Shown: positions 1 to 12,081 of the stretch, one piece after another
How the letters are laid out: every line of letters begins with the position of its first letter
Numbering within the stretch: the stretch's first letter is position 1
Assembly (NCBI RefSeq): GCF_000224145.3
Contig: NW_004190423.2
Coordinates: 338,267-402,266, forward strand
Length of the DNA: 64,000 bases
Reading direction: 5' to 3'
Origin: Ciona intestinalis
Taxonomy: Eukaryota > Chordata > Ascidiacea > Phlebobranchia > Cionidae
Position numbers and translations under genes: made by a program
Notes under the pieces: generated by a model
Databases searched by the model: none
What the model was told of the DNA's origin: nothing
What the model saw: the letters and a program-made list of their open reading frames with translations, nothing else

Positions 1-206
1 TTGGAGACATGTCACCCCAGGCAGCACTGACATTATGTTATGGGTGGCATGGACGTGCAAGCAACATAAGGCATGTGGGCTTGAATAGCTTGAATATAAT
101 TGTTTTTTTATTATCATGAATAGACTGCTGTGAGCCATTAAGGTTGAGACACATTGTGTAAATATATGATATCTATGTTTTGACATATATAAGATATCTA
201 TTTTAC

Positions 207-3200
207 CTTTCTTCACTTTCAACATCATCGTCAGAATTTTCCTCGCAAGAATAACTTTCTTCCTCTCCTGGCTCGCTACTGACATCTTGTGAGTATTTGG
301 TGGTTGGTTGGCTTCGAGGAGGGGGTTTCCCACTAATGGGATTGGTGACATCATAATTCAAATAATTATGTAATTAATATTGTATGTAAAAAGGTATGAA
401 ACTTATTTATTGTTTCATTGCACGTAACGACAGTCGTTATAACAGGGTTGACCCATAAACTAATATATTCAAAATCATTAACATTATAGTCCCCTTTTCA
501 AGTTATAAGACTGTTTTGTCTTTTTATTTGTGTGTTGTTATATTTAATTATGATGTCATTATGATATTTACTATTACAATTATTTTTTTCATGAACAAAA
601 TACTTAATTTAAAATTAATCCAAAGTAGTTTTAATTACTTGTTGAAACAAAGTGAGTAGAGCATGATCCCACAGAAGATGGTTGAGATCATCATTAACAT
701 GAATTCTTGTTCACTAAGTCGTGCAACTACTTTGATACAATCAACTACAGATTCATATGAAGATTGGAATATTCGCACAAGGATAAACTGAAATTGAAAA
801 TGAGAAATTTATATTCTTGCTGTTACAACTAGTGGCACAAGCGTGGCAATAAAACAAGAATTATTACCAGCTTTACAGAAAAACGCAGAACAGAGTACAA
901 GTTTGTAAAGTTTATCCCAGTGAATACGAGTTCGAGGCTAAACGCTGCTATAATTAATTGTGGGCATATTCGTCCTTGGTCAATACACTTTGCAGTAAGT
1001 AATGACGTTGTATGACAAGTGAAACATTTGAATAACATCCAAATAAAAACACCATGAGATTTGTTCCACAACTCACCGGTGCAAGTTCATCCTTCACATG
1101 AGCGAACGTAACTTCTCGTTCAAACTGTCGTTGGTGTGCTGTTCGTATCGATAATGTTAGTAACTTCTGGAACTTAAGATCTGCTAAGTCATCCCAGTGT
1201 TTTGCTGATGTCGTGGTGGTGTAGCCGCGTCGTGACGACCGTCGCCATGTAAGGTAGATCTATTATGATGTCACAGTAAAATTCATTTTAGGTTCAAAAC
1301 CAAAACATCATTTGCACAGTATAGCCCATACATATAATACGATTGAAACTAATAAAAAAAAGCTGTGTGTGTTACGTGCACCTGCTTATTAATAAATTGT
1401 TTTTTTTGGGGCGGATTATTTATGTTGTCAAAATAAAAATCTTATAATTTTATTTTATAGAAATCTTATAAATTTACCTCAGGTTCTTCCGGCACCTCAT
1501 CAGCGCCACTTAGTGATCGAACGAACGTCGGTTGTTTATCGGAAAGAACGTAAACGAACTTTAACCAATCAGAAAGTTGATCCTCCGTTTCCATGGCAAC
1601 CGTTACCAAGCGACGAAGATTTTCAAGAATTTTGTCGGATTTTCCGGGATTTGCTCCGGTGCAATATATGGCACAGATGCTGTGATAAATAAAGCACTTT
1701 ATACACACTATGTAAACATATACAATGTAAACACATACATTATATATATAGCACCCTTTAGTAAAGATCATAAAAACATGGCAATTTTATTGGATGGTTC
1801 CAGCACAATAAGTTGCATACATGCTGTAAGCTGTAAGGTATTAGTACCTTTAATCATAAGTTATCAAATATAGAGCGCCTCATTGATTAATGTGGTCAAT
1901 GCGATTAATTTGACTTGTTTTAAAGTTAATCCACAAATGCAGCTTCACCTCGCCCACTGAAAGAACTTTCCGCATTCCCGTAACATCCAAATAGAAATCA
2001 TATTAAACTTACTGAATATGGAAAGATTGGCCGCTAGGTGGCGGACATAACTCGTCAAATATCGATTGTGATGTCACTCTTGGTATTGTCATGAAATGAT
2101 GACTCGACAAAATTTCATTTACGGCTCCCCGGGGCATTTCCGACGACTATGACATCATAAAGAAGACTTTTGGTTAGGTTTTTAAAATAATGTATCATTT
2201 TTGATGAGTAGTTTTTTTTTAATGAAGTAATTTTTTAATTTAATTCTTTTAAACGGCGTTTACACTATAGCGTAGCTCGCCTCGGTGTAAAAAGAACAAA
2301 CAAAAGAAATATCTACACTCAGCGTTTTTTAAACAGAAATTTCTTTGTTATTTCCACTCAAACCACCACAAACTTATTATAAAAGGAAATGTTTAACACG
2401 TAGTTAATGTGATTCATAACATTCATGTCGTTACTCATGATAAATATATTGCTTTACTTCAAACTGTTATGTCTATATATTATAACTCCTTGAATAACAT
2501 GCGCAAGATATATAAAAGTAATAAAGTTTTTATGGCAAGTTATGGCGTACCGATGTTTTGATTTTACCATGGTTGAAAACCTATATGGACGTTAAAATAT
2601 TGGTATATAAATAATTTGACAACTTATTTTCTATATTACACCTGACAATACCAGTATATGGGAGAATACATTATCTTATAGTGGATATATTAATAAATCT
2701 ATTTTAATATTAGACTGACAAATATGCTCGTTATTAGGAAACATATTTTTTCTACATCATTAGTTACACTCGATTTATGTTTGCTGCTTATTTAGTAGCA
2801 CTTGGTGTATTCTGTTACGAAGCAACGAGAATCGTCCAACAATATGAGTGCTAAAAGATTATATTTAAACAATAGACTGATAATGCCAGTTATTGATGAA
2901 ATATATCGTTGGTACAACATTAGTTAGGGTCTGGTTTACCATACAACAAGACAAAAGTTGATGGAACTTGCGAATATTTTCGCACAAGAGCAATTTACTT
3001 ATGTAAACAAATCGTTTTGTTTGTTGTTTATTTACAAATTATGACATCAGAATCTTACTTGTAACATAACAGAAGGCTTTGTTTGATTTTCTTTGAAAAT
3101 AAGAAGTGTAGGCCCTTGACCTTTCACCCCAAATCTATCGGCGATTGTTTTCGTGGTGGGAGAGAATGAAACAAAACCAAACTCTAAAAATAAATATAAA

Positions 3201-6200
3201 CTTATTTAAAGTTTATTTTGTCAGATATATTCTATATGGGTGAGGTCATACAGTGAGGCACACCATGGGACCTGGGATTTAGGTCAGAGTTGGCCCATTA
3301 CCCCAACATTGTATATGTACTTTAATGGAAATGGATGGGAAATCTTCCCTTGACAGCTCGGCCAAGGTTAGATTCCCCCGCTTACCTAGTTTTATCCTAT
3401 CATTTCTTGGTTAAATAAAATTTTAAGTTGATTTTTGTTTGCTGTAAAAGAGGGAGTATAGGAAATCAAACCTACCAATATACTTCTGATGCTTAAGAGC
3501 CATCAAGGTGTATAGCAATGTTGGGGAGGGTTGGGAGGTGAATAGAACAGCCCTCGGCCGATCATCTTGCTTGACTCCACCAAGAAATTGATCAACATTT
3601 TCAGGGGTTAGCTGAAATGGTAAAGTAATGTAAGTGAAGCTAAAGTTAAAAGTTTAAGTGCTGTACGCTGGTCAAGTACCTATGGGACCTAGGTTCTATA
3701 GCCCATGTCATGGGACCTGGGGTTTAGACGAGAGATGTCCATTACCCCAACATTGTATATGCACATTCTTTTCTATATAGGTGAGGTCCTACAGTGAGGC
3801 ATGTCATGGGACCTGGGATTTAGACCAGAGTTGGCCCATTACCCCAACATTGTATATGCACATTCTTTTCTATATAGGTGAGGTCCTACAGTGAGGCATG
3901 TCATGGGACCTGGGGTTTAGGCCAGAGTTGGCCCATTACCCCTACATTGTATATGCACATTCTATTCTATATGGGTGAAGTCCTACAGTGAGGCATGCCT
4001 GAGCCCTGGGATGTAGGTCTATTACCCCAACACCCAGGTTGTGACCATCTGAAGCCCACTGAGACAGTTTACACAAATAATACTAATAAAACAAATACCC
4101 AAACTTACAGTTTTAACAAGATGGCTTGGCAATTGGTCCTTGACAAAGTTTTTAAGGTTCTGGTACGATATGATTCCCTTATAATAAGCGTATCTGCCAT
4201 TATATATAACAACTGTGGTCGGTATCCTCGATACACCTAATGATGCTGCTACTCTAGTGGTGAATGTTGTGTCTATTGTTCCAACACCAAGCCCTGTGTG
4301 ATGTCATAGTTAGTATTATGATATAGGAAAGTATTCATGAGAATAAGTTAAATCAGTTCTGCCCTAGTGGATATATTAGAACTTTTCTTAGTTTATAATC
4401 TAATGTTTGGAGTATGTTTTTAAACAGGGCCAGGGGTAACATCATATGTTTTAGCCGCCACTTTTACACCTTACAACATATTTTACTCTGGTGTTAGGTG
4501 TCTATACAAACAAGCAGAGCCAAAGTATGTTGCATTTACAACATTAATCAACGAGGTTCCCTATGTTTGACAACTATGAGTGTAACTGTATTTTAACAAT
4601 GTCACCTCAGATTTTACCCTGCTGTTAGGTGTCTATACAAACAAGCAGAGCCAAAGTATGTTGCATTCACAACATTAATCAACGAGGTTCTCTATGTTTG
4701 ACAACTATGAGTGTAACTGTATTTTAACAATGTCACCCCAGATTTTACCCTGCTGTTAGGTGTCTATACAAACAAGCAGAGCCAAAGTATATTGCATTCA
4801 CCACATTATTCAATGAGGTTCCCTATGTTTGACAACTATCTAATGTTTAGTTTGTAATCAAAGTTATATAAAGTCCAATACACTAACAATAACACCATAA
4901 ACGTACTATAGATGTTTACATAACTTTGCATTAATGGATCAATGCACTTTATAATATAAACACTAATACATTTGTTCATACACTTCCCCTATTAGAAGTC
5001 TAACTTGAAAATAATTAATATAAATTGCTTGTTGTTTGTTTTATATTATATAAACATGTTTTTAACCGAAAGCGTATTTTAGGTCATTTATTCTGCCGCT
5101 ATATCCTGTTTTTTTGTTACCATTTTGTGATTTTTGTTTTCGTTATCAAAGAGAGAAATTAAAGTTGTTATTGTTAATACGGTACACTGCAATGTTTATA
5201 AGATTAAACAATATGACTACAATACACCATACACACTTGTATATTCAACCAAAACACTTCATGCGCATGAATAACTAAACATATAATTCCATGCGCCTGT
5301 CACAGTGACTCACAGTTACAATTATAACATATAGATACAAGCTTACTACTGTTATATTTTTATGGTTATTGCTCACACTGTTCAAATATATAAACAAAAC
5401 ACAGCGCTAGGTTTGGAATAATAATAGCTTTATTTTGTTTTTATTATATATATATATATACTTTTTTTTTAAATAAAAATACCTTTTATTATTTTCTATT
5501 TAAATAGAATAAAACATATATTACAGTTGACATAACATAACCCATTATGACATCACACTCACCTAGTTTTTCGAGGTCAACTGCAGCTTTTTCCCACGAG
5601 CTTCTCAATATAACAATACACTGGCCACAGAAAGTGGAATAAACGTAAATAATTTGAGGTGTATGGTCGCTATCGGGTAATACTTTGTGATAGAATTGAT
5701 AAGTTGATATAGATCTTGTGGAGCTGCCGTCTTGCTCAAAATCTACAACCAAATAAATTGTATTGTTAAATCTTAATAATATCATAATATATATTAAACA
5801 ATGTTTAAATAAAAAAATGTTGAATTGTTTATTTTTAGAAATAATTATATGATGTTATGTAGAAATAAAAAGGGAGCAATTTTAAAGCCCTAAAAGGCAA
5901 CGAACATAGAACTCGAAATCCTAATCACACATTCAATCAAAATATTTACTTTCAAAACAGAAATCAAAACCTATTGCATTTACAAAGAGACTTTTTAAAC
6001 ATGTTAAGAGTAGAATTTATTAAAAATATGATGACAAAACAAAACATCTTTGTGTCTACATGCGAAGTCATACGGCAATATTATAAAAACCAGAACCAAA
6101 ATGAAAAATATTCATTAACTAATACTCTACCCCAACTTACTGAAATAGAAATCTTCCCTAAAGAAATCACTGAACCTCGTGTTTCTTGGTTGCGTCCATT

Positions 6201-6816
6201 GTTGTGTGGCCTCGTTCGTGTGGCCGTGTTCGTCAAATTGTTGGCGCTTCTCTTCATTTGAGAGAATCTGCGAAGAAGGCAAATTTAGAATAGGAAAGTA
6301 CGAACATAAAACTATAGAAATCTTATTAAGTTTAGAAATAATGTATAACCATTCAAAGAAACAATATAACATAAATTAAGTCACATTCCATCTACCCATT
6401 TGTATATAACTATGTGACTCAGACGACTTACATAGCATGAATTTTAAATAAAAAAAATCCCTTTTTTGAAACTATTGCGTCAACTCAACTTATATGTTTT
6501 GCTGCCATTTGAAGATCAGGATTTGCAAAAATGTTAAATAAAAAAAAGTTTGGCTTTTAAATCGCAAAATTATTATGGTAATAATAAGTCAAACAACAAT
6601 TAATACCTCATATGCTTGCTGTACTTCTATAAACTTTTCTTGAGCATTTGGCGAGCTATTTTTATCTGGATGCCATTCCTTAACCAATTGTTTGTAAGAT
6701 TTTCGAATCTCGGAAAGTTTAGCGGATTTTCCAACATTTAGAATAGCATACGGGTCGAATGCATTTATAATGTTGATAAAACAAATTATGATAAAACAAA
6801 GATATTTAAACTGCAT
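207..6816 (-). CDS. DNAJC16: DNAJC16-like ER J-domain/thioredoxin membrane protein (3' end off window)
   Basis: DNAJC16 is an ER-membrane Hsp40 co-chaperone whose J domain works with Hsp70/BiP; a thioredoxin-like region follows. Exons I place (all minus, phases agree): 6607-6816, 6141-6267, 5563-5742, 4109-4293, 3476-3611, 3059-3183, 2013-2146, 1478-1679, 1077-1259, 639-787, 207-332. Residues 1-19 form a signal peptide. The J domain follows, with HPD at about 49-51 (EWHPDKN), continuing across the first intron as ILSNEEKR. A CGQC redox-type motif lies at about 151-154. Later exons match the family order, including RVTSQSIFDELCP and a stretch ending DELAP. The 639-787 exon holds one membrane helix (FMLMMISTIFCGIMLYSLCF), and the 207-332 exon is an acidic cytosolic tail. 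The last C-terminal exons lie beyond position 1. The gene is divergent to PPIL6. Orthology is strong; exon edges are inferred from splice consensus. Confidence 0.93.
3225..4035. repeat. 97-bp-family minisatellite copies in DNAJC16 introns
   Basis: Several copies of the unit reading TGAGGTCCTACAGTGAGGCA, later GGCCCATTACCCCAACATTG, occur at about 3225-3330 and 3700-4035, on both sides of the exon at 3476-3611. It is the same family as the large array at 57310-58490, here in opposite orientation. Copies are diverged and some are truncated. Confidence 0.85.
4430..4850. repeat. 131-bp tandem repeat, about three copies, intronic
   Basis: The motif GTTAGGTGTCTATACAAACA starts near 4493, 4624 and 4755, a constant 131-bp step. 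It lies in the DNAJC16 intron between exons 4109-4293 and 5563-5742. It has no coding potential and the copies are very similar, so the expansion looks recent. The rest of that intron (4850-5560) is AT-rich and includes a (TA)n run near 5445-5460. Confidence 0.85.
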
Positions 6817-7643
6817 GGTGAACCTTGACCTACTAGATAGGAAGATGATTATGATGTCACAGTGATCTAAAAACAGATAAAACAGTTTTATATAATTTAT
6901 TCATTTACCTATTTAAATACAATAACTAAGATCTATTTAATTAAAAAAACAAAGAGAATTTATATTTATTTGTTTAATTTTAATAATAATTAAGGATTAA
7001 TTTAATTAAGATACCGAAAATATAGAAATTATAAACAAAACGACCGTTATTATAACATGCTAAGGATAAAATAAATAAATAAGAATTTGGTTAAAAGCGT
7101 GGCTGTTATTTCGATAAAAACTCTAACATATAACTGTATTATACACAATATAAAAAAACCACACATTGTTTTACACTTCGTATAGCATATAAGCACCTAA
7201 AATCGCATGAAAACACTAATTAACCGGTTTAATTACTTCAAACAAAGACCCCTAACCCGCTAATCATCGAACAGCTGATATAGTAAATTTACTCAACCGT
7301 TACGTGGTTATTGGCGCGTAAAATATTCGAAAAAAATAATTTTTAAAATACGGTTCAGCGTATGTTCTAAATTAATTAAAAATGATGCTTAAAATTGAGA
7401 ATAAATGCTATTATTTTAATCAGAATGAATAAATTACTATTTAGAGGCTTACAATATATTAACTTTACCTTTTAAATGCTCGGTAACTCCCTGCTATTAC
7501 TATAGTACGAGCGCCACCTAGAGCCATGCTGTTGCCATGACACCAACATACGCGCCAACAGGAAAAAACAAAGCAATTTTCGATTTAAAATAACGGTAAA
7601 AACGAACCGTTTTTTACATTTTTCGCTCAAAATTTAGCTAAAC
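6817..7643. promoter_or_regulatory. Shared divergent promoter region of DNAJC16 and PPIL6
   Basis: These 827 bp separate the two start codons of oppositely oriented genes and contain no open frame of note. The sequence is AT-rich with poly(T/A) tracts. On the minus strand, an acceptor-like CTTCCTATCTAG ends about 19 bases before the DNAJC16 ATG, which could be a 5'UTR splice or a spliced-leader acceptor. No TATA box can be assigned with confidence. That it is a bidirectional promoter is inferred from layout only. Confidence 0.5.
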
Positions 7644-10145
7644 ATGCCGGTTGGTCAAGCGACCAAGATAGAGGTGTTTGGATTGCTGCAAAACGAGTCG
7701 TTCCATATCGCGAAATGTTGCGCAGAAGACTTGAAACTGAAGTATGGGGATAAATTTGAGGAGCCAGCAATAAAATCGATGCTGGAATGTGAATGGGACC
7801 GATATGTTGAAAGCAAGAAAATTGTAAGTTATTTCGGTTTATTTATTTGTACCTTGGTAAGGTCAATTGTGTATGGTTGACTTATTGACTAAAAATCCCC
7901 CACTAAGTCACACGAGGAGTATGAAACACACAGAACACCCGTGCTTTAACGATTGTTGTAACTCTGTAACACGAGAATAAACAAGTTACATTCATTGTTT
8001 ATCTGCACACTGATATAACAACCAGAGATAAGTCACTTAAATGCTAGCCTACACTCCAACTCAAACAAATTAATATATTTCCTTTCAACCACTTTACAGT
8101 AAAAGTAAACATTAACAGAAGTAATCTAAAATCGAACACAAAACAATCCCCCACAAGTACATATGAAACAGAACAATATAGCATTTGTATGCTCCCAGCA
8201 ACTACAGTACACTAGAAACGCATAAACCCACAAGACATCAATCTTTACATACACAGGAGTTAAAAGGTGAGTTATGGTCTTACATGGACCCGGTCATCTG
8301 TTTTGTGAATGGGAACTTTATTGGGAACCACAAAGAGTTACTACAATGGGCGCATGATGATTACAGTTATGAAGATTTTAGACCGGAGACTCTTTACTCT
8401 GCGATGGCTACGGAGGCCTATAAAGATTATTTCCTTCAGAGCAAAGTAAGTATGTCCAGCTTATTTGCTAGACAAGAGCATTTATTCTTTGCCGGTGTGT
8501 CAAGGAAAGATCCCCCATCCATACCCATTAAAGCCCTTGTCGCCTACCTTGGTGGAAGCGACAGGCTTCAATACCTGGTGAGGTCCATGCGGTAACAACC
8601 TGGCGGTAATGGGCAACTCTAGCCTAAACTTCAGGACCGATGGCATGCCTCACTGTGGAACCTTACCCATATAGTATGTGCATATACAATGTTGGGGTAA
8701 TTGAATTGGACAACTGTGGTCTAATTCCACTGTACTCCATGCTGCAGGACCTTACTCATTTGAATTTAATAGAAGTTTGCCTGCTTATCCACACACTGCA
8801 ATAGCTTCAGCAACTTGACTGTAAACAGCATACACGAACCAACAATTTGTTTTTTTTCCCAGAATGAATTCGTTTTCATGGACATCTCCGTAGACGGCGA
8901 GAAATCGGGTCGATTGCTTTTTGAGCTCTTCAGTGAAGTCTGCCCGAAGACTTGCCAGAACTTCAAGTCCCTTTGTACTGGTGAATGTGGTAGCTTACCA
9001 AGTGGGTTGCATTTGAACTACAGTGGATCACCTGTGCATAGGATTGTTCCTAATGGCTGGATACAAGGAGGGGGTAAGTAGATAATAATCGGTTTCAAAT
9101 CAAACATTTGTAAATCACAAAAAAAAGTTTTATTTTCTATTTTAATGCTGTGGAATAATAAAAATCAATATAAATAAAACGTATAGAAGTACATAGTTTT
9201 GTTGTAATGATAAACATATCTGGTAAATACAATGCATCAACTTCCATGGTGCTTTACGGTAATGGGTCTTTTAAATCTCAGGTTTTCTGCCATAGAATAA
9301 AGCGTGTCAACAAAGATTCTTACTAACAAGGGCAATCGCTGGTCTAAATCTTGGTCCCTTGCCATAAAACCTCACCCATATAAACCCACACACAATACAA
9401 CGTTCAAACTTCCCCCATAACCTCTAACATTCCAGACATCTTACATGGTCGGGGTGATGGAGGAGAATCAATATTTGGTGAGGTATTTGAGGATGAGAAC
9501 TTTGCTATCAAGCATCAAACAAGGGGGATGCTGGGTATGGCTAACAAAGGAAGACACACAGCTGGTTCGCAGTTCTACGTTACGTTACAGCCAGCCCCAT
9601 GGATGGATTGCCAGTATGTTGCGTTTGGGTAAGTTGGTGTATTGACTTATTTATCCTCGCATAACTGGCAGTCGTTATAACACGGGTGTTCTGTTCTATA
9701 CACCTCGTGCCCGCTTACAAGTTACCACGTATGTAACTTATTTATCCTTGCATAGCCGGGCAACGACTTTATAACACGGGTATTCTGTTTCATACACCTT
9801 GTGCCTGCTTACAAGTTACCACAAATGTAATTTTGTCTGTGATTTTTAAGGCAACTACAGTTACATATCTTGCCCAAAAGCATGAACAACCACAATGGTA
9901 GCAGCGTTGAGCCTTGAACCCATAACCTCTGAGATTGAGGTTACTGCACCAACCAGTGTCCCACAGCAGTGGATTAAAAATAGCTATGCACGAATCTTTA
10001 GTTATACCATGCTCATATTATCCACAGAACACTAATAGAAGGGACTGAACTCCTGAAAACCCTCGAAGATCTTCCAACTTTTAACGAACGACCGAAAGTA
10101 GATTGCCGTGTTGCTGGGTGTGGACATTATGTGCCTGGAAACTAA
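7644..10145 (+). CDS. PPIL6: PPIL6-like cyclophilin-domain protein
   Basis: Five exons with matching phases: 7644-7823, 8257-8445, 8863-9073, 9436-9628, 10028-10145, giving 296 residues, close to the human length. The N-terminal third (for example FVNGNFIGNHKELLQWAH) is the PPIL6-specific extension. The cyclophilin domain starts near residue 125 (NEFVFMDISVDG) and contains CPKTCQNFKSLCTGE, HRIVPNGWIQGGD, GMLGMANKGRHTAGSQFYVT and LIEGTELLKTLE. Arg of HRI and the Gln/Phe of SQFY, both active-site positions, are kept. The position equal to Phe60 of cyclophilin A is Gly, as in PPIL6 of vertebrates; the Trp121 position is Trp. Proline isomerase activity is therefore uncertain. In vertebrates the gene is associated with ciliated tissues (recalled, not seen here). 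The start is the first ATG of the open exon and agrees with family length. Confidence 0.94.
8590..8830. repeat. Interspersed repeat copies in PPIL6 intron 2
   Basis: One diverged 97-bp-family copy (about 8600-8705) is followed by a copy of the block TGCTTATCCACACACTGCAA (about 8780-8822), which is the core of the 126-bp array at 55605-56150. Both are interspersed relics inside an intron. Confidence 0.75.
9655..9980. repeat. 98-bp minisatellite units joined to a tRNA-like SINE remnant
   Basis: About two units containing CAGTCGTTATAACACGGGTG and TGCCCGCTTACAAGTTACCA lie in PPIL6 intron 4. They run directly into a stretch (about 9890-9980) that reads on the minus strand as a tRNA-like head: TGGTTGGTGCAGTAAC, then a B-box-like GGTTCAAGGCTC. 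Similar junctions occur near 10800-10985 and 41970-42185. Confidence 0.6.
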
Positions 10146-10173
10146 CTTTGCTCTCTGTTGTTGATTGTTTTGT

Positions 10174-10193
10174 AATAAATCCCAAATAAATAA
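10174..10193 (+). terminator. Polyadenylation signals of PPIL6
   Basis: AATAAA occurs at 10174-10179 and again in an overlapping AAATAAATAAAT just downstream, about 30 bases after the stop codon. This gives a very short 3'UTR. A 98-bp-family repeat starts immediately after. Confidence 0.65.
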
Positions 10194-10573
10194 ATGTAAC
10201 TTATTGATCCTCGCATGGCGGGGCAACGACAGTCATTATACGGATGTTCTGTTTTATACACCTCGTGCCGCACCATTTAGTTTTTGCTATTAAAGTAGTT
10301 TAATTAACATAGTTTTATTGTACAGCAAACTCATATGTTGTATTCACACACCTCATGCTCACTGGCAAGCTGTAACCTTTGATTAATGTTTATACATTGT
10401 ACTACAACAGGGAAAATCCCCATAGCGAAAGAAAACATGTCGCACGTGACACATATACGTCATACAGACAGCTATAATAAGTAACTTGTATAAGGGCAAG
10501 TTTAAACAATAATCTTTAAGTGCATTAACATTTTTCGCCGATTAAAACGAACATCGCAAACATGTCTTGTCTG

Positions 10574-11527
10574 CTAAAATCTCACTATACCAGCCAACAT
10601 CACATTAACAAGGACGAAGAACAATTCTATGTTTATCCGCAAAGCGTTGTTGCTTGTTGTCATTTCGTCGTTAGTCGGCGCCACCGAGCTGGTTGGAACC
10701 GACTCCCCGATTGGTTGCGTGTTGCAGTCATCACCATAGCAGCATGCGATCTTACAGTTACTGTGGATCAGAAGTAATGTTAACGGCTGTGTCTAAATTA
10801 TATGGTAACTTGTAACCGGGCAAGGGTTGTATGAAACCGAACACTCATGCTGTAATGACTGTCATGCCCCACCATGCAAGGTTAAATAAGTTACATTCCT
10901 TCATCCATTTATTTAATATTAGCAGCATCAAGCCCTGAACCTGAAAGCTCTATGCTAGAAGCAGACGCGCTTCCAAATATCACAACTTAGTATACAATGA
11001 CATAACCGTTACGTCACCACTACTTACGTAATTGTAGCCAAATTAAGTATTGGGTTTCGTATCAGCGTTTTCAATGTTCCAACGCAGTCTGCTGGGATGT
11101 CGGTGCAGTTCGATCTTCGTATGCAAGCGTATCCTATCCCGTCTACTACGTCTGAATGAAGTGGGAAAAAAATGGAAGAATGTAACTTGCTTTATCCTAG
11201 CATGGCGGGTAATATAACAGGCGTGTTCTGTTTCATACACCCCGTGCCCGCTTACGAGTTACCACGTATGTAACTTTGGCTGACAATTTAGACAACCCAT
11301 TAGTGACCACTGGGTTGGATCAATTGCCGTTAAGTGTCTAAACCAGGGATACATACACTCATAAAGCAATATCTATCTTAATCTTACTTGTGTCGAGCGT
11401 CGCTGTAGCAGTGCCTCTTATACACGCCACCTCGTTTCCAAACTGAGTGCATTCCGTTGAACGAGACATATTTCCAACTGGCAGTAGGTAAATATTGGAA
11501 CGTGTGATGTCCATTCCCGACCAGCAT
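10574..11527 (-). CDS. Ly6/uPAR-type (three-finger) GPI-anchored protein, gene 1 of cluster; signal exon not found
   Basis: Three exons with agreeing phases: 11388-11527, 11028-11151, 10574-10760. The first begins CWSGMDITRS and contains ECTQFGNEVACIRGTATATL, the first half of a Ly6 fold. The second carries GIGYACIRRSNC and DIPADC. The third has the family hallmark CKIACCYGDDCN (CC-x4-CN type) and then a Ser/Thr linker. It ends with a hydrophobic run (ELFFVLVNVMLAGIVRF, stop), typical of a GPI-anchor signal. Such proteins sit on the outer cell surface; the ligand is unknown. The 11388-11527 exon is entered in phase 2, so a separate upstream signal-peptide exon is needed. I could not locate it in 11528-12000, where a small inverted-repeat element lies. 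The order of cysteines matches the two neighbours. Confidence 0.8.
10800..10990. repeat. 98-bp unit fragment plus tRNA-like SINE remnant
   Basis: In the intron between the last two exons of the first Ly6-type gene, a partial 98-bp unit (about 10805-10900, minus orientation) is followed by sequence that reads on the minus strand GGAAGCGCGTCTGCTTCTAG, then GGTTCAGGGCTTGA. That spacing resembles A and B boxes of a tRNA-derived SINE. Confidence 0.5.
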
Positions 11528-11544
11528 CTGAGTAAATAAAGATA

Positions 11545-11737
11545 TAGAAGGGCGGGGGAAGATTGGACACCTTTAGCACATAATATCCAAATATCCTGAT
11601 CGTGTTTTAAACAATTAATTACAGTATATGGGAGTCGTGAGGATACGGTTTATAATTCTTTGAATTTTCTTTGTTTACTACTAAATGGGACGAGAAAATG
11701 GGATTAAAAGATGTCCCATCTTTCCCCAACCTACTAT
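11545..11737. mobile_element. Small inverted-repeat DNA element (MITE), G-type ends
   Basis: The element is about 190 bp with terminal inverted repeats: left GGCGGGGGAAGATTGGACAC, right ending ATGTCCCATCTTTCCCCAAC. The interior (ATCCTGATCGTGTTTTAAAC, TTGTTTACTACTAAATGGG) is shared with the other copies in this window. There is no coding capacity. It lies upstream of the first Ly6-type gene, where that gene's signal exon would be expected. Confidence 0.85.
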
Positions 11738-11989
11738 AAATATTTAAATGATTGAAACAACGAAAAGGATTGGCAAGGACAGTCGCTTAAAACGCACAAC
11801 TAAGTTTTCCTTATCATATGCTTGGCAGAAATAGCAGCAGAATATACAATAACCACCCATATAGTTACATACGTGGTAACATGTAAGCGGCCACGAGGTG
11901 TATGAAACAGAACACCTGGGTTATAACGAATGTCGTTGCCCGTCATATAAGAATAAAAAACATTTACCATTCACCCATATTTGTTAACT

Positions 11990-12050
11990 TTATATGTTTT
12001 TTTTTAAGTTAATATTATACCTTGGGTATTTAGGTCTGGCAGTTGTTGTC

Positions 12051-12081
<31 letters not shown>

